From NCBI GenBank assembly GCA_012934845.2, contig WNNJ02000004.1, positions 117,322 to 181,321 on the forward strand: a DNA stretch of 64,000 nt. Reading direction: 5' to 3'. Positions 11,009 through 22,300 of this stretch are shown here, piece after piece. The position numbers were made by a program, and so were the translations under genes. Each line of letters begins with the position of its first letter. Position 1 is the stretch's first letter. Source of the DNA: Pomphorhynchus laevis (taxonomy: Eukaryota; Acanthocephala; Palaeacanthocephala; Echinorhynchida; Pomphorhynchidae). The notes under the pieces were generated by a model. The model did not search any database and was not told the DNA's origin. It worked only from the letters and a program-made list of their open reading frames with translations.

Positions 11009-13987
11009 TTAATCGAAATATGGATGATAATTGTTTTCAATGCTCGATAGAAGGGCTTTTGCATTTCCTCGCATCAACGCGATTGAAATACGCTGAAACA
11101 GGCGGGCTGCTGCAATATCGTACGACATTGATGAACGAAGAGCTAAATTTCGAGCTATGCGCCTAACTACTTGCTCACCCTCTGGATTACAGCCTCCGTA
11201 ACACTCTAGCACAGCGGGAGTGAAGTTGTACCCTGCTTCGATCATTTGAGCCCGGTATTTCCTGTCTTTGACATTGGAGGCGTATTCATTGACAGAGAAA
11301 AGTTGCGTACGAGCGGCATGGCAGATGTATGCCTTCTGTAGCGGGTTTGTAACCGCAAAATCCACTGCTTCCGGCGGATCTCCATAAATTAGAATATCAG
11401 CCGGTCTTTCTCTGAGATTCTTTATCAGGTTCGGGACTTCTCGTCAAACGTGCATTCCAGCCGATTGTGCAGTCTGAAAAACAATGTCTCGTATGCCATT
11501 ATGACGTAGGCCTGGGAAACCTCCAAAATAGCATGTTAAAGCATGGAAACCCATACAATCAGCTTTACGGTAACACCTACTGCACCTGTAGATTTTATCA
11601 GAAATGGGAATGCCCAGCCAGAAACGTATTAGGACAGAAAATTCGTTGTCGGTCAGCGCTAGACCAAGACTTTTGTTGGGTGTACATTGTAGCCAAGCAT
11701 TTGCGTGGGGAGAGGACACTGAAAGTATTCGCGCTTTGTCCGCCTCACTCGATCTCGATTTTAACTGATCTAGCATGGCTGAGTCAATGAGAGAGGACAA
11801 TTTTCCCTGTACTGTCGACACAACGAACTTAGTTGAAACTTCCTCTAGTGCGTTTTTCGATGTGATGATTCCAGGAAAAGTACTAGCATCCAGATCAAGA
11901 GATGTTGCGACAGCTTGAATGCTTGCTATAAAGGATGCTGAACAGTGTTTCAGAGTACTTCTCAGACCGAGTCCGCCCATTTTTAGAGGAAGTTCAGCTT
12001 GACACTTTGCCTTGGTTGAAAGTTGAACTGATGTGATTATTCCAAGTGCGTGCATAACTGCCTCGTCGAACCGATGGCAGAAGTCGTCCATAAAACGGAA
12101 GTCAACGTTTCTCATGTAAAATGCCACTATAGGGGCTGACGCGCAGTGTCGCAAAAGCAAATAAGCTACATGATCATCAGGAATTGATGTCACGAGATCT
12201 ATATCGTGGAGGAGTTTGGACATAACCTTTACGAGCATGAACGACTTGACAAAATCAGGCGAGCCAATCGGACAACCGAGTAGTGAAAAATTGCGACCAC
12301 TCACAACTGTACAGGGTTGCTGACAAGTATTGTTGATGGATTGAATATCGTCTGTGTTTCCTATAAGTTCCGTCTTACCCCAGTTAATGGACAATCCAAT
12401 CATTAAAAATACTAAGGAGATAAAATTCAGTGCAAGAGCAATGGCATTTGGGTTGCCCCCAATGATGCCATCATCCAAATACCATTTGTTGAAATGAATG
12501 CCCTCCATATTGTTAAGCTGTGCAATTACTGGGTGGATTGTCACAGAGAACAATAGAGGGCCTATGGGTTCACCCTGTTGAACTCCGGATTCAGATTTTA
12601 GGTATTACGAGCCGAAACGGAGATAAGTGGGATGATCGTAGCACCAACGTACCCACGCTGCCATTTGAGGAATTTGGGATTCAATTGATCTCAAGAAAAT
12701 ACGCCTGTCAATAGTGTTAAATGCGTTCGACACGTCGATTTTTGCCCACGTCCAATTTCCCAATTCAGGCATATGTTCGTTCGTGCGGCGGACCTGATGG
12801 ATTATGTTGTCAATGCCGTTCGGTGTTGCAACGCCCATCTGTAATGGTCTGAGAATCGTTACGAACTCTCCTCTTAACTTCGAACAAACGCACTTTGAGC
12901 ATATTCGTCGGAGTGTATCTCCAATTGCAATGGGGCGAATACCTCCGTTTGGCTTTTCTAGAGCGATGAGGTTCGCGCCTGCCAAGAAAGGAGCAACTTG
13001 TTGTGGTAAATCACCTGCCACCATGTTGTTTATCAATTGTGTTAAGCGTGAAAGAAGTGTTCCTGAGGGATTGGCGGAAATGATGTCCTGCAAGTGTTCG
13101 GGTCTCAGTCCAAGACAACCAGGCGATGATGCTGCGGGGAAAGAAAATACAGCATCTTTTACGGTATCACTGTCAAAAAGAATAGGCTGACTATTACAAA
13201 GGTATGAGTGATGTATGTCTTTACCCGCGGGGTGCAAGTGACCTAGCCGCTGTCGAACTTCATCAGTGGGTGAAAAATATCGGGAAGAGGATAAACGTTG
13301 CATGGCCTTACTGTAATTTCCCTGTCTTGCCAAATATATTGACGACATCATTGTACTAGTGTGAGCTGATTTTTTAAAGAGAATTGAGGAGTGGCAAAAC
13401 TTTATCGCGTATCTCTCCGAGCTGTCTGGATTCAATGTTATCTAGCATTCGAGATATACCCTGTAGAGTCGCGTTGCGGCGTCTTGAGGGTGACCTTTCA
13501 TATCTGACTTAATGAAGGCAATTTTGGCAAAACCGAAAAGGAGTGTCCAAGATGCGGGTGAACGATAATGCAGCGCATTAGCAATGAGACTTGACAATAT
13601 TCGAGCAGATCTGCTTCGAAGATTCCACGGAATGCGTCGAAAAGTAGGCACTTTAGATTGCCATCGTTCTCGAAGGAACGACCAGGTGATGTATGACTCA
13701 CTCACCGCGTCAACGTGAGCCTCAGTTGATGTATGACCAGACGTTTTAAGGAAGATGTCATCATTAACACGCTTACTCTCCGGAAACGAAAAGTTTGTCG
13801 GCGGAACAGTGACGTTAGTAGTGACAGCCATTGGAGTTGGCGGGAGAGAAGATCCTAGGCATCGAGAACGTATTGGTCCGTGTACCTTTATGAGTCCGAG
13901 CTTAGTAATGGAAATAACTCGCCCACAAACTGAACAAAGCGAGGAGGTATGTGAAGGGTGTAGATGAGGAATTGGGTTTCCTGACAT
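11009..13987 (-). mobile_element. LINE with restriction-like endonuclease (R2-superfamily type)
   Basis: From the ATG at 13987 one frame runs almost 1,000 codons to TAA at 11009. In order: an N-terminal zinc finger (CSVCGRVIS...HGPIRSRC, residues about 17-45); the RT with GGIRPIAIGDTLRR, KIDVSNAFNTIDR, SGVQQGEPIGPLLF (about 470) and the palm motif YLDDG (about 502); a Cys/His cluster (CSRCYRKADCMGFHALTC...RHNGIRD, about 790-830); and a restriction-like nuclease core RPADILIYGD...DFAVTNPLQ (about 862-885). The frame is broken only by three stops: TAG at 13442-13444, TAA just before YLKSESGVQQG (about 12604) and TGA just before REVPNL (about 11444). I see no frameshift in 3 kb. The C-terminal nuclease separates it from APE-type LINEs. 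I do not assign a clade below this level. Confidence 0.85.
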
Positions 13988-14080
13988 GGCGTCCTTATTG
14001 CAAACCACTCGATCGCTACAGTAACTAATAATAGTTACTCATTAAGAATATTTTTCGTTAAAAATTTTTGTAATATTTAT

Positions 14081-14247
14081 CTGATCTGAAAGCTGGATGA
14101 TCTGACAGCTGAACGATCTAAAAGCTGAACGATCTGAAAGCTGGACGATCTGAAAGCTGGACGATCTGAAAGCTGGACGATCTGAAAGCTGGACGATCTG
14201 AAAGCTGGACGATCTGAAAGCTGAACGATCTGAAAGCTGGACGATCT
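14081..14247. repeat. 16-bp tandem repeat, about 10 copies
   Basis: The unit GATCTGAAAGCTGGAC is repeated head to tail about ten times. The outer copies are slightly diverged and the central five or six are identical. It lies about 95 bp upstream of the ATG of the 11-14 kb LINE, so it may be part of that element's 5' untranslated region. Confidence 0.9.
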
Positions 14248-14374
14248 TGTTTAAATCAAAGTAAACTCTAATGTAACCTTTTACTTATAATAACAAAATT
14301 TGATATCATCTACGTTATTATTTTTCATACAATCTAATAAAAATTAATAAAAATTAATTTTTATGAATTGACTA

Positions 14375-15140
14375 ATAAATGACATACGAAGTATAAGAAT
14401 AAGGAATAGAGGTCATAAGGATGAACTGTTGTGTAATCAGGTTTCGGCACCTATTCATCGACCCAACATAGTAGCTGGGCTAAATACATGCTAATGACGT
14501 ATTTCCTCTGATAAAATTGGATTATCAAGTATCTTATTATAATACAAAATATATAATTTACAATCCATTTATAATTTTTCCTACATAAGAGTTTAAATTT
14601 ATTCTTTATATTATGGTGTTGATTTATATATTTTACTATTTACTGCTTGATGTTATTTTTATAGTAACCTAGTTTAAAATATGTATCTATTAAATTATTT
14701 AAATGATTCTGAAGAAAGCCAATATCATTACATATTGTTGCAATTCTTAAAATTTCATTATTTAATGTATTATATTGTATATTATATGGTATGCATGAAA
14801 GACGACTTTGACGATACGAGGATATTCTAATATATTAAACTATATATATTATTATAATATTATATATATTAATAATTATTATATAATATTATATATTATT
14901 ATATATATTATTATATTCTAATATATCTATATATTCTATATTTAATATCCATACAAATTTCCGGTAAAAGTGTTTAAATTTATTTTTAATATTATTGTGT
15001 TGATTTATATATTTTACTATTTTCTGCTTGATGTTATTTTTATAGTAACCTAGTTTAAAAAAATGTATCTATTAAATTATTTAAATGATTTTGAAAAAAA
15101 ACCAATATCGTTACATATTGTTGCAATTCTTAAAATTTTA
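14375..15140 (-). mobile_element. Penelope-like 3' fragments, two partial copies
   Basis: 14385-14530 is the 3' module (CAGGTTTCGGCACC, CATGCTAATGACGTATTTCC). 14580-14800 and 14935-15140 are two separate copies of the same RT C-terminal segment (minus-strand NDIGFLQNHLNNLIDTY type sequence), separated by an AT dinucleotide-like tract (14820-14935). Each copy starts near the same position of the element and stops at a different one. Confidence 0.55.
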
Positions 15141-15230
15141 TCACAAAGGAGTTAGAGTAGAGAGCCACATTTCCACTACAAGATATGTAAATTGTGGAGT
15201 CCCTCAGTGTACTGTATTGGGTACTCTTAC
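15141..15230 (+). mobile_element. 90-bp LINE RT patch inside Penelope-like DNA
   Basis: The plus strand reads RYVNCGVPQCTVLGTL, clearly the RT motif GVPQGTVLGPL of APE-type LINEs. Penelope-like sequence lies directly on both sides (15061-15140, and 15230 onward with ACAGTTATGAACAAATTC). Too short to be a normal insertion; it looks like filler DNA at a repair or template-switch junction. Confidence 0.6.
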
Positions 15231-15239
15231 ACAGTTATG

Positions 15240-15735
15240 AACAAATTCATATCTTTAATATGTATCTATTAAATTATTTAAATGATTTTGAAAAAAGCCA
15301 ATATCATTACATATTGTTGCAATTCTTAAAATTTCATTATTTAATGTATTATATTTTATATTATATGGTATGCATGAATGCTCATGCAAAAATATGTTTC
15401 TTGTAAATTTAAATATGTCATCTTTACGATATAAATTAATAGTAGTTTTAGTTAATGTTAATTTAATGTTCATATCTTGATATATATCTTCTTTATCATT
15501 AATATTGGTTTTGTTAAGAATAAGGCTTTCTGGATAAATTTGTTCACTAATTGAATAAAAATTATTAGAATTAAATACACATATATCATCAATGTATCGA
15601 AACATATATTTCATATCTTTATATAATTTAGATTTAGTTTTTACACAGTTATGAACAAATTCATATTCTATAGAGCTTAAAAACAAGTCAGCTATAATTG
15701 GGCCACTATTACCACCCATTGGAACACATTTTATT
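15240..15735 (-). mobile_element. Penelope-like RT, C-terminal half
   Basis: The minus-strand frame 15255-15719 (154 codons) starts MGGNSGPIIADLFLSSIEYE, the conserved motif after VPMGG, then the catalytic FRYIDDICVFN and the C-terminal KTTINLYRKDD region. It ends upstream at the hairpin cluster beginning at 15732, where the rest of the RT is replaced by the palindrome. Confidence 0.65.
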
Positions 15736-15814
15736 TGTCTAAATATAGATGTCTATATTTAGACAAATATAGACATCTATAGATGCCTCGACAAAAGTCG
15801 AGGCATCTATAGAT
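15732..15814. repeat. Two perfect hairpins in a row (18-bp arms)
   Basis: Arms 15732-15749/15752-15769 are perfect with a 2-nt loop (core GTCTAAATATAGA). Arms 15775-15792/15797-15814 are perfect with an AAAA loop (core GATGCCTCGAC). The second hairpin's right arm runs into the large palindrome and shares its GTCGAGGCATCTATAGAT with that palindrome's centre. Confidence 0.9.
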
Positions 15815-16671
15815 ATTAAAGAAGCGTTAGTAAAATTAATTATCTTATATTGGGAAAAAGATATGCATATATATTTTATAAAAGCTATAACGCCTTACTA
15901 ACACAAATTAAACCATCACGTAAATATAAATATATGGATAAAATTGAATTAATAGAATTTTTAAGTATTTTGTTAAATCACAAGGAATAAATTTTCAGAA
16001 TATAATTACGTAAGATTTTAGTACGCTTTAAACAAATTTAGATTTACTGAAATCAAAGAAGCGTTAGAAAAATTAATAAAACTTAAAACCGGAAATAAAA
16101 ATACATACATATGTTATTATAACTATTACTAATATCTAACAACAATTCAACCATCAAGTAAATATATGGATAAAATTGAATTTTTAGAATCATTAAATAT
16201 TTTATAAATCAAAATTATTTAATAGTCGAGGCATCTATAGATATAGATGCCTCGACTATTAAATAATTTTGATTTATAAAATATTTAATGATTCTAAAAA
16301 TTCAATTTTATCCATATATTTACTTGATGGTTGAATTGTTGTTAGATATTAGTAATAGTTATAATAACATATGTATGTATTTTTATTTCCGGTTTTAAGT
16401 TTTATTAATTTTTCTAACGCTTCTTTGATTTCAGTAAATCTAAATTTGTTTAAAGCGTACTAAAATCTTACGTAATTATATTCTGAAAATTTATTCCTTG
16501 TGATTTAACAAAATACTTAAAAATTCTATTAATTCAATTTTATCCATATATTTATATTTACGTGATGGTTTAATTTGTGTTAGTAAGGCGTTATAGCTTT
16601 TATAAAATATATATGCATATCTTTTTCCCAATATAAGATAATTAATTTTACTAACGCTTCTTTAATATCTA
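15810..16671. repeat. Perfect 862-bp palindrome, 429-bp arms, 4-nt loop
   Basis: 15810-16238 is the exact reverse complement of 16243-16671, with loop AGAT at 16239-16242. I compared the arms along their length and saw no mismatch. Each arm carries two partial copies of the Penelope-like RT segment coding for the region around DIKEALVKLI and KYMDKIELIE, one at about 15811-15965 and one at about 16040-16200. The right arm continues into ordinary minus-strand RT sequence; the left arm is therefore the inverted copy. Confidence 0.92.
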
Positions 16672-17384
16672 CTAAATCTAAATATGTAATAAGTGTATTA
16701 AAATCTTAAGTATTTATATTCTAAAAATTTATTTCTATTGTGTGTTAAAATTCTTTTGTGAAATTAATACTGATATAGTGTTTTATACCAGTATTAATGT
16801 CGATTACCCTACAATATTTCTTGAAGTGTTTTAATTACTTTAAGTATTATATTCATATAAATAGAAAAGGATTTTAATGTACATTTAAAATCAATACATA
16901 TGAACCTAGGCATTATTGGAATTTTATGTAACTTTGGATTTTGATATAATATAGGTATAGTTTTATTATCTAATTAATTTATAGAATAATGACTTGTAGT
17001 AATTGTTTCTAAATTTAAATCACTACATTCATATGTTTTGTTTATATATAAATCATTATAATTAACTTCTTTCATTAGCATATCATAATATAGCTTTTTG
17101 CACATAAAGACAAAGTTATTACTAGCTTTAATTTAGTAAGCTCAACATACATATCTTTATTATTTTGATCTTTCCTTGGTATATAAAATCATCAAATATA
17201 TAATATTTCCAAATTTTAATATTAATATTATTTTGTACACTTAATAATATTAATGATATTTTTATCATCAATATATCAAACCATATTTCATATATTTATA
17301 TAATTTAGATTTATTTTTACACAGTTATGAAGAAAGTCATATTATATAAAACTTAAAAAATAAGTCAGTTATTACCTCCCATTG
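16672..17384 (-). mobile_element. Penelope-like RT, N-terminal and middle parts, decayed
   Basis: Minus-strand sequence matches the fingers/palm part of the copy at 40.2-41.4 kb: the segments around DFSTLYTNLDL, the conserved CTLKPLSVYMNKIF region, the PKLHKNP area and the N-terminal DKASNNFV, with numerous breaks. At 17240-17384 a piece of the FRYIDD to PMG region follows out of order, ending at the two-copy repeat junction. Confidence 0.5.
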
Positions 17385-17705
17385 GAATGCATGCTATTCG
17401 AATAAAAAGTCGTATTTTTGATAAACTTTACTCATTTGTCATGTTTGAAAAATGTGATAAAATGTGTTTCTTGTGGAGTCTTATTTTCAAAAGAAGACAG
17501 TAGCTTAAAATATCATGTTACAACATCTGATATTATTGTTAAGTTAAAAGCTGCTATGTTCCTTAAAAACGGATGTTCTAAATAGCGATCTTATACAGAT
17601 ATATTATACCTACAAGACAAATTCAAATGTATTCGTATGAATTCTGGTTCAATATTCTTAAAACTTTTATTTTGGCTTGATTTTTGTGTTTTAAATGTAA
17701 TAATA
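17385..17705 (+). repeat. Two-copy repeat with CxxC zinc-finger-like frame (copy 2)
   Basis: Nearly identical to 4056-4390, with the same left junction (CATTGGAATGCATG, then TATTCGAATAAAAAGTC) against Penelope-like RT. It carries the same potential peptide around CVSC and VKLKAAMFLKNGCSK. On the right it joins another RT fragment at about 17705. Confidence 0.5.
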
Positions 17706-18180
17706 TTGATGATATATTAATCATCAATATATCGAAACATATATTTCATATCTTTATATAATTTAGATTTATTTATTAAACAGTTATGAACAAATTCATA
17801 TTCTATAAAGCTTAAAAACAAGTCAGCTATAATTGGGCTACTATTATCTCCCATTGGAACACCTTTTACTTGTCTAAATATAGATGTCCCTACTTTTAAA
17901 TAATTTTGATTTATCAAAATATTTAAGGATTCTATTAATTCAATTTTATCCATTTTTACCCTTTTGATCGAATTTTCCTTAATGAATTTTTAAAATGGTG
18001 AATAGTTTTATTATTACTTGCTTTGACAAAGTTATTACTAGCTTTATCAATAGTTGTTGTTATATAGTTATCCTTTAATTTAGTAAATTTTGAATACATT
18101 TCTTTATTAATTTTATCTTTCCTTTTATAATTGTTTGTTATTTTCATTTTATTTTTTAATTTTATCAAATATATAATCTA
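17705..18180 (-). mobile_element. Penelope-like RT fragment with internal deletion
   Basis: 17717-17953 (-) covers MDKIELIESLNILINQNYL through VPMGDNSSPIIADLFLS to FRYIDD. 17956-18168 (-) is the N-terminal part (MKITNNYKRKDKIN, then DKASNNFVKASNN with a short repeat). The fingers/palm region between them is missing, so this copy is internally deleted compared with 40195-41367. Confidence 0.6.
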
Positions 18181-18339
18181 TTATCTATATCAAATATAAT
18201 CTATATCAAATATATTTAAATTAATTAAACTATTTAAAATCATTCGACAGTGCTATGAAGCCACTGATCTGCAGCTATCTAGAAGCTTGGACAAAATTAA
18301 AATAAAGGTATCGAAATGTAAAACGGCCATTATATTTTA

Positions 18340-18450
18340 AGATCCTGCAAAGAAAATAGTAATTTTTTGAAGATGCTAACAGTAGTTAGCGAAATATCAA
18401 AAATAACTACGTCTTTCTTTTAATCCAGCTCCAATAATTATTTAACATAT
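18340..18450 (-). mobile_element. Half of the GGATCAAA MITE
   Basis: GAAGATGCTAACAGTAGTTAGCG, then AATCCAGCTCCAATAATTA, is the reverse complement of the repeat unit clustered at 24.1-25.7 kb. Only one half is present. Confidence 0.6.
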
Positions 18451-19179
18451 ATTCATTTTTTATTTAAGCTTTAGCCCTTAATCTGCTTACTAAGTAAGCG
18501 TTTAAGTAATTATATAACAAATTGTAAATTTTATTCTTATCGTCATTATTATTTAATCTACATTTATACCCTTTAGGGTCTAAAAGGGTATATTTATAGC
18601 CTTTTCTGGAGTTGTTTATTAGTTCGTTGTATTTGGTAAGTACAAGGATTAATGCAGCAATGCTAGGATACACTCGAACTCTCGTAACGGTGATTTAAAA
18701 ATATTAAAAATTAGGTCAGTTAATAATTTGATTTCTCCTCAGTCTGCGTTGTATTTTTCCTTTGTTAATCTGTCAGACATCAGTATATATATAAATATGG
18801 ACTTGATTTTTCAGATGCAATGTGTCTTGTCATGATGACATTTTGATCGCCCATTGATCGTGAAGCATGTCAAAAGTTCGTTAGAAGCCATTTCCACAGT
18901 TAAGCATATTCCCACCGCTCTTTTTTGATCTTGGGAACTTTGACAACATAATCAACTGATGCATTTTTGAATTTTATATAATTTCAATAAAATCTGGTAG
19001 AATTTCTGTAATTGAACAATTTTTAAAATTTTGGCACCTCTGATGTCGTAATTTATTCGATAAAATATTGTTTTTTTATTCGGTTAGCTTTTACACATGA
19101 CTTCATAAAGGGCTTTTGTAATGATTTTAGAGACAAAATAGACTTTTAGTTAGCAACATTGAACAATATATAAAATACA
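18451..19179. other. Intergenic DNA upstream of ILRUN
   Basis: No gene or known repeat recognised. The last 100 bp before 19180 would contain the ILRUN promoter and 5' UTR; ATATATAAAATACA lies just before the ATG, but a TATA role cannot be claimed in such AT-rich DNA. Confidence 0.35.
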
Positions 19180-19388
19180 ATGACTGATGGGCATCGTCAA
19201 TTTAATAATGATCACGATATTCCGATAGATCAGAACGTAGACGAATTAATGGAGCAAGGTGGATTCTGGGATAAGCTTAGATCATTTGGAACTGAAGAGC
19301 GAGATGATTTAATATCAAAGTTTCGGGCATACACACAAACTAGTCTATCCGATAATGGAATTCGATTTTTCATGGAAATGGTAAACTG
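19180..19388 (+). CDS. ILRUN: ILRUN exon 1
   Basis: Codes residues 1-69 plus two bases. Start chosen at the first ATG, which gives the expected distance to the UBA-like domain. Donor ACTG|GTAAAT; TGG (Trp70) is split across intron 1. Confidence 0.88.
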
Positions 19389-22300
19389 GTAAATTTGCTT
19401 GATTATTTCCCATTTATGATTCTTTTATATTTTAATTAGTCGAATTTTCATTATAAGTTAATTGATTTGATTAACTAATAAATATTATTTTTATACACAA
19501 ATAATTTTATTTATTTTGCATAAAATAAATAAAAACAGATTTATATTTAGCTAACATAATTTAATTTTATTTAACGAACAAAATCTATTTGATTAACTAA
19601 TAAATATTATTTTTATACACAAATAATTTTATTTATTTTGCATAAAATAAATAAAAACAGATTTATATTTAGCTAACATAATTTAATTTTATTTAACGAA
19701 CAAAATCTATTTATTTATTTTCAGTATCATCACATGTAGACGGATTCCTAAAAAGCAATTTTTAATCAACAACATATATTTCTTAGAGTTATCTTTCTAC
19801 TTCTTTTGCATTTCTATCGTTATCTTTCGACACAATTAAACTTGCTAAATATCAAAGTTAAGCTACTCTTATGTATTCTGTGAATTAAATTTAAATTAAT
19901 TAATAAATATTTTAGACCAATGAAATTATTTTCAGTATCATCACATGAAGACGGATTCGTAAAAAGCATTTTTTAATCCACAACTTAAAGTAAAATTCCG
20001 TCCTCAAATGAACTTCAGTGTCAAAAGTAAGGATCCGTTATGTGAGATCGTTTCGACTCAATAGATTGTGCACTCATGTACAACATACGTTTGTTTGTAA
20101 CAATAATGAATGACAACTTTATTGTTTACTTTTGAAAAGGCAACTCTTAATCGCGCAAGTAATGATTACGGTCGCAATTAAAAATCGGTAACGCAGAAAC
20201 CATTTTGATTTTTAATTTTATCTATTCAAAGAAACATTAATTTATGTTATCGAGTATTTGCATAACACAACTGTTTTCACTTTACTTCCATTATTTTTGA
20301 TGATCAAGACAAGCCAATTGCTGAAAGGCAAATCAAAGGCAAGAACAAATAGTTAAATATTGATATCTTCAATAAAGTGTCAACATTTAGATTATATTTT
20401 ATTAAAACGTAAACTTTTAATTTACATTTTATTCTGATGTCAAATTGAATAAAATATCAAAAAAATCTAATTGTTGGTTGAAAATCATAAAAATAAAACT
20501 ATCGTCATATTTCTTCCGTATTTAAGTCGTTTTTTTAAAGGTAAATGTTTCAAATGAGAAAAGCTAGTTTAAAAATGATTCATAATAATTGTACAAACTA
20601 AATATCAAAGTTAAGCGCGAGAGTTCATTATATTGCTTTCTGAACATTGAATTTATTAAAACAACGAAAATAGATTAAGTAAAATTAGTGAACAGTTTAT
20701 GAGAATATTTATATTTTGGTGCATTAAAAATTCACCAAATTTAAGAGAATATTGAAATTGCTTAAAATGGAAAGACACAAAGAGTTTATAAAATCTATTC
20801 ACACACCTGTGCACAGTCTTTCCTACAGGATAAATTAATTTGACGATAAAGACTATAGAGAAAGTACCTTATTCTTAATATTTTTATATTTGCAGCATCT
20901 GCCAATTATTATATTTCGATTATTCTGCGGCTTTCTATTGTTTAATAATTATTATATTTAAAAAGTAACCATAATAATTATATTGAATTCTTTATTTAAT
21001 ACCTTTCTATTTCAGCACAATTTAATAACTTCTATTTTTATAATTCATAATAAAATAATATAATTTTACTATTTGTTATTTTAGTTTGTATTTTGAGTAA
21101 AAATTGTTATTTTGTATTTAAGCAGAAAAATTGTTTCCATAATTTTATGAATTCCGCTGTATTGATTTACTTGCAGAACGTTTTCAAGTATAACGTTCAC
21201 TTCTTAATATAGATGAGTATAGGTTAAGTAGATTTGAGAATAATATTTTTAAAAAGGTCTCGAGGGATACAATTGAAAATAGGTAACATTTTCAACAAAT
21301 AATCTCTACAGGCAGTACTAAAAAACCATAAACAGACAACATCGATGATAAAACTAAAGAAATGTTTTAATTCGCCTTTTGGTCAGAGAAAAATCGTCAA
21401 TTAAATAAAATTAATCATTCAAACCAATAAGTAAAAAATCGTCAAATTTATGTAAATTTTCTCTTCTGAAGTGGCCACTCATTCAATCTTCTTCAGTGTC
21501 TTTAGTAAGGCATCCAGAAGCACTCGCCTATATAGTACGGTATTTTGTAAGAAGGGCCCTAGTATTTCAGGGTTATGTCAAAATCAAACCCAAATATGTA
21601 AAATTTAGAGGAATCTACAGTATTCCATGTAATGATTGTGGTTCCTGTTACAAAAAGGTCAAACAGGCGAATAGCTTGCTGTTCGGTTTGTAGGGCATAT
21701 ACGTGCGATACAGCTAGGGCAAACCAGCTTAGCTGTGTGGAACCTCTTTGCTGACCAAGGACACAGCGATTTAAGTTTTGCCGGTGCAGATATTATAGCT
21801 CGCGAAAGTGATAAGACTATAAGGAAAATTAAGGAGGCAATTATTTTACGATATAACGATCATGCAATAATTGTTTTGTCAAGTTTATTTTTCTGGACTA
21901 ACTTGACAGTTGCTTTCTGCCAGATCATTGCTCGCTATATATTTTTAATTGTAATTGTGCATTGTTATGTTCTTGATGATGATCGCAGTAGTGATCGAAA
22001 ATTTGTAACAATAAATTTCACGTTGACTTCTCTAGATTTGTGTAATTTTTAAAACTAGATATAAACATTTATATTTGACATTTCATGGTGAACCCAAATT
22101 AAATGAGAAAAGGAGATGCATTGTTCGAAATAAGGCTTGTTCCAAGACGTGCAATTTATTAGTCGGTAATTTAAACATGGCTATTATATTCGTGCTAATA
22201 AACCTTTTTGTGCTACTACAAAATCTTATTATGCTATTTTTACAAAATAATAATCATTAATAAGTGAATGATTTTATTGTATCGTATAATATCGTATTAA

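Noticed and set aside
12804-13190. 128-codon plus-strand ORF
   Set aside because: Antisense shadow of the RT domain of the 11-14 kb LINE.
9357-13987. Reassignment of TAA/TAG to glutamine (non-standard nuclear code)
   Set aside because: It would repair some phosphatase and LINE stops, but ILRUN and CPSF30 end on TAA and TAG at sensible positions, and a LINE stop is TGA. Decay is simpler.
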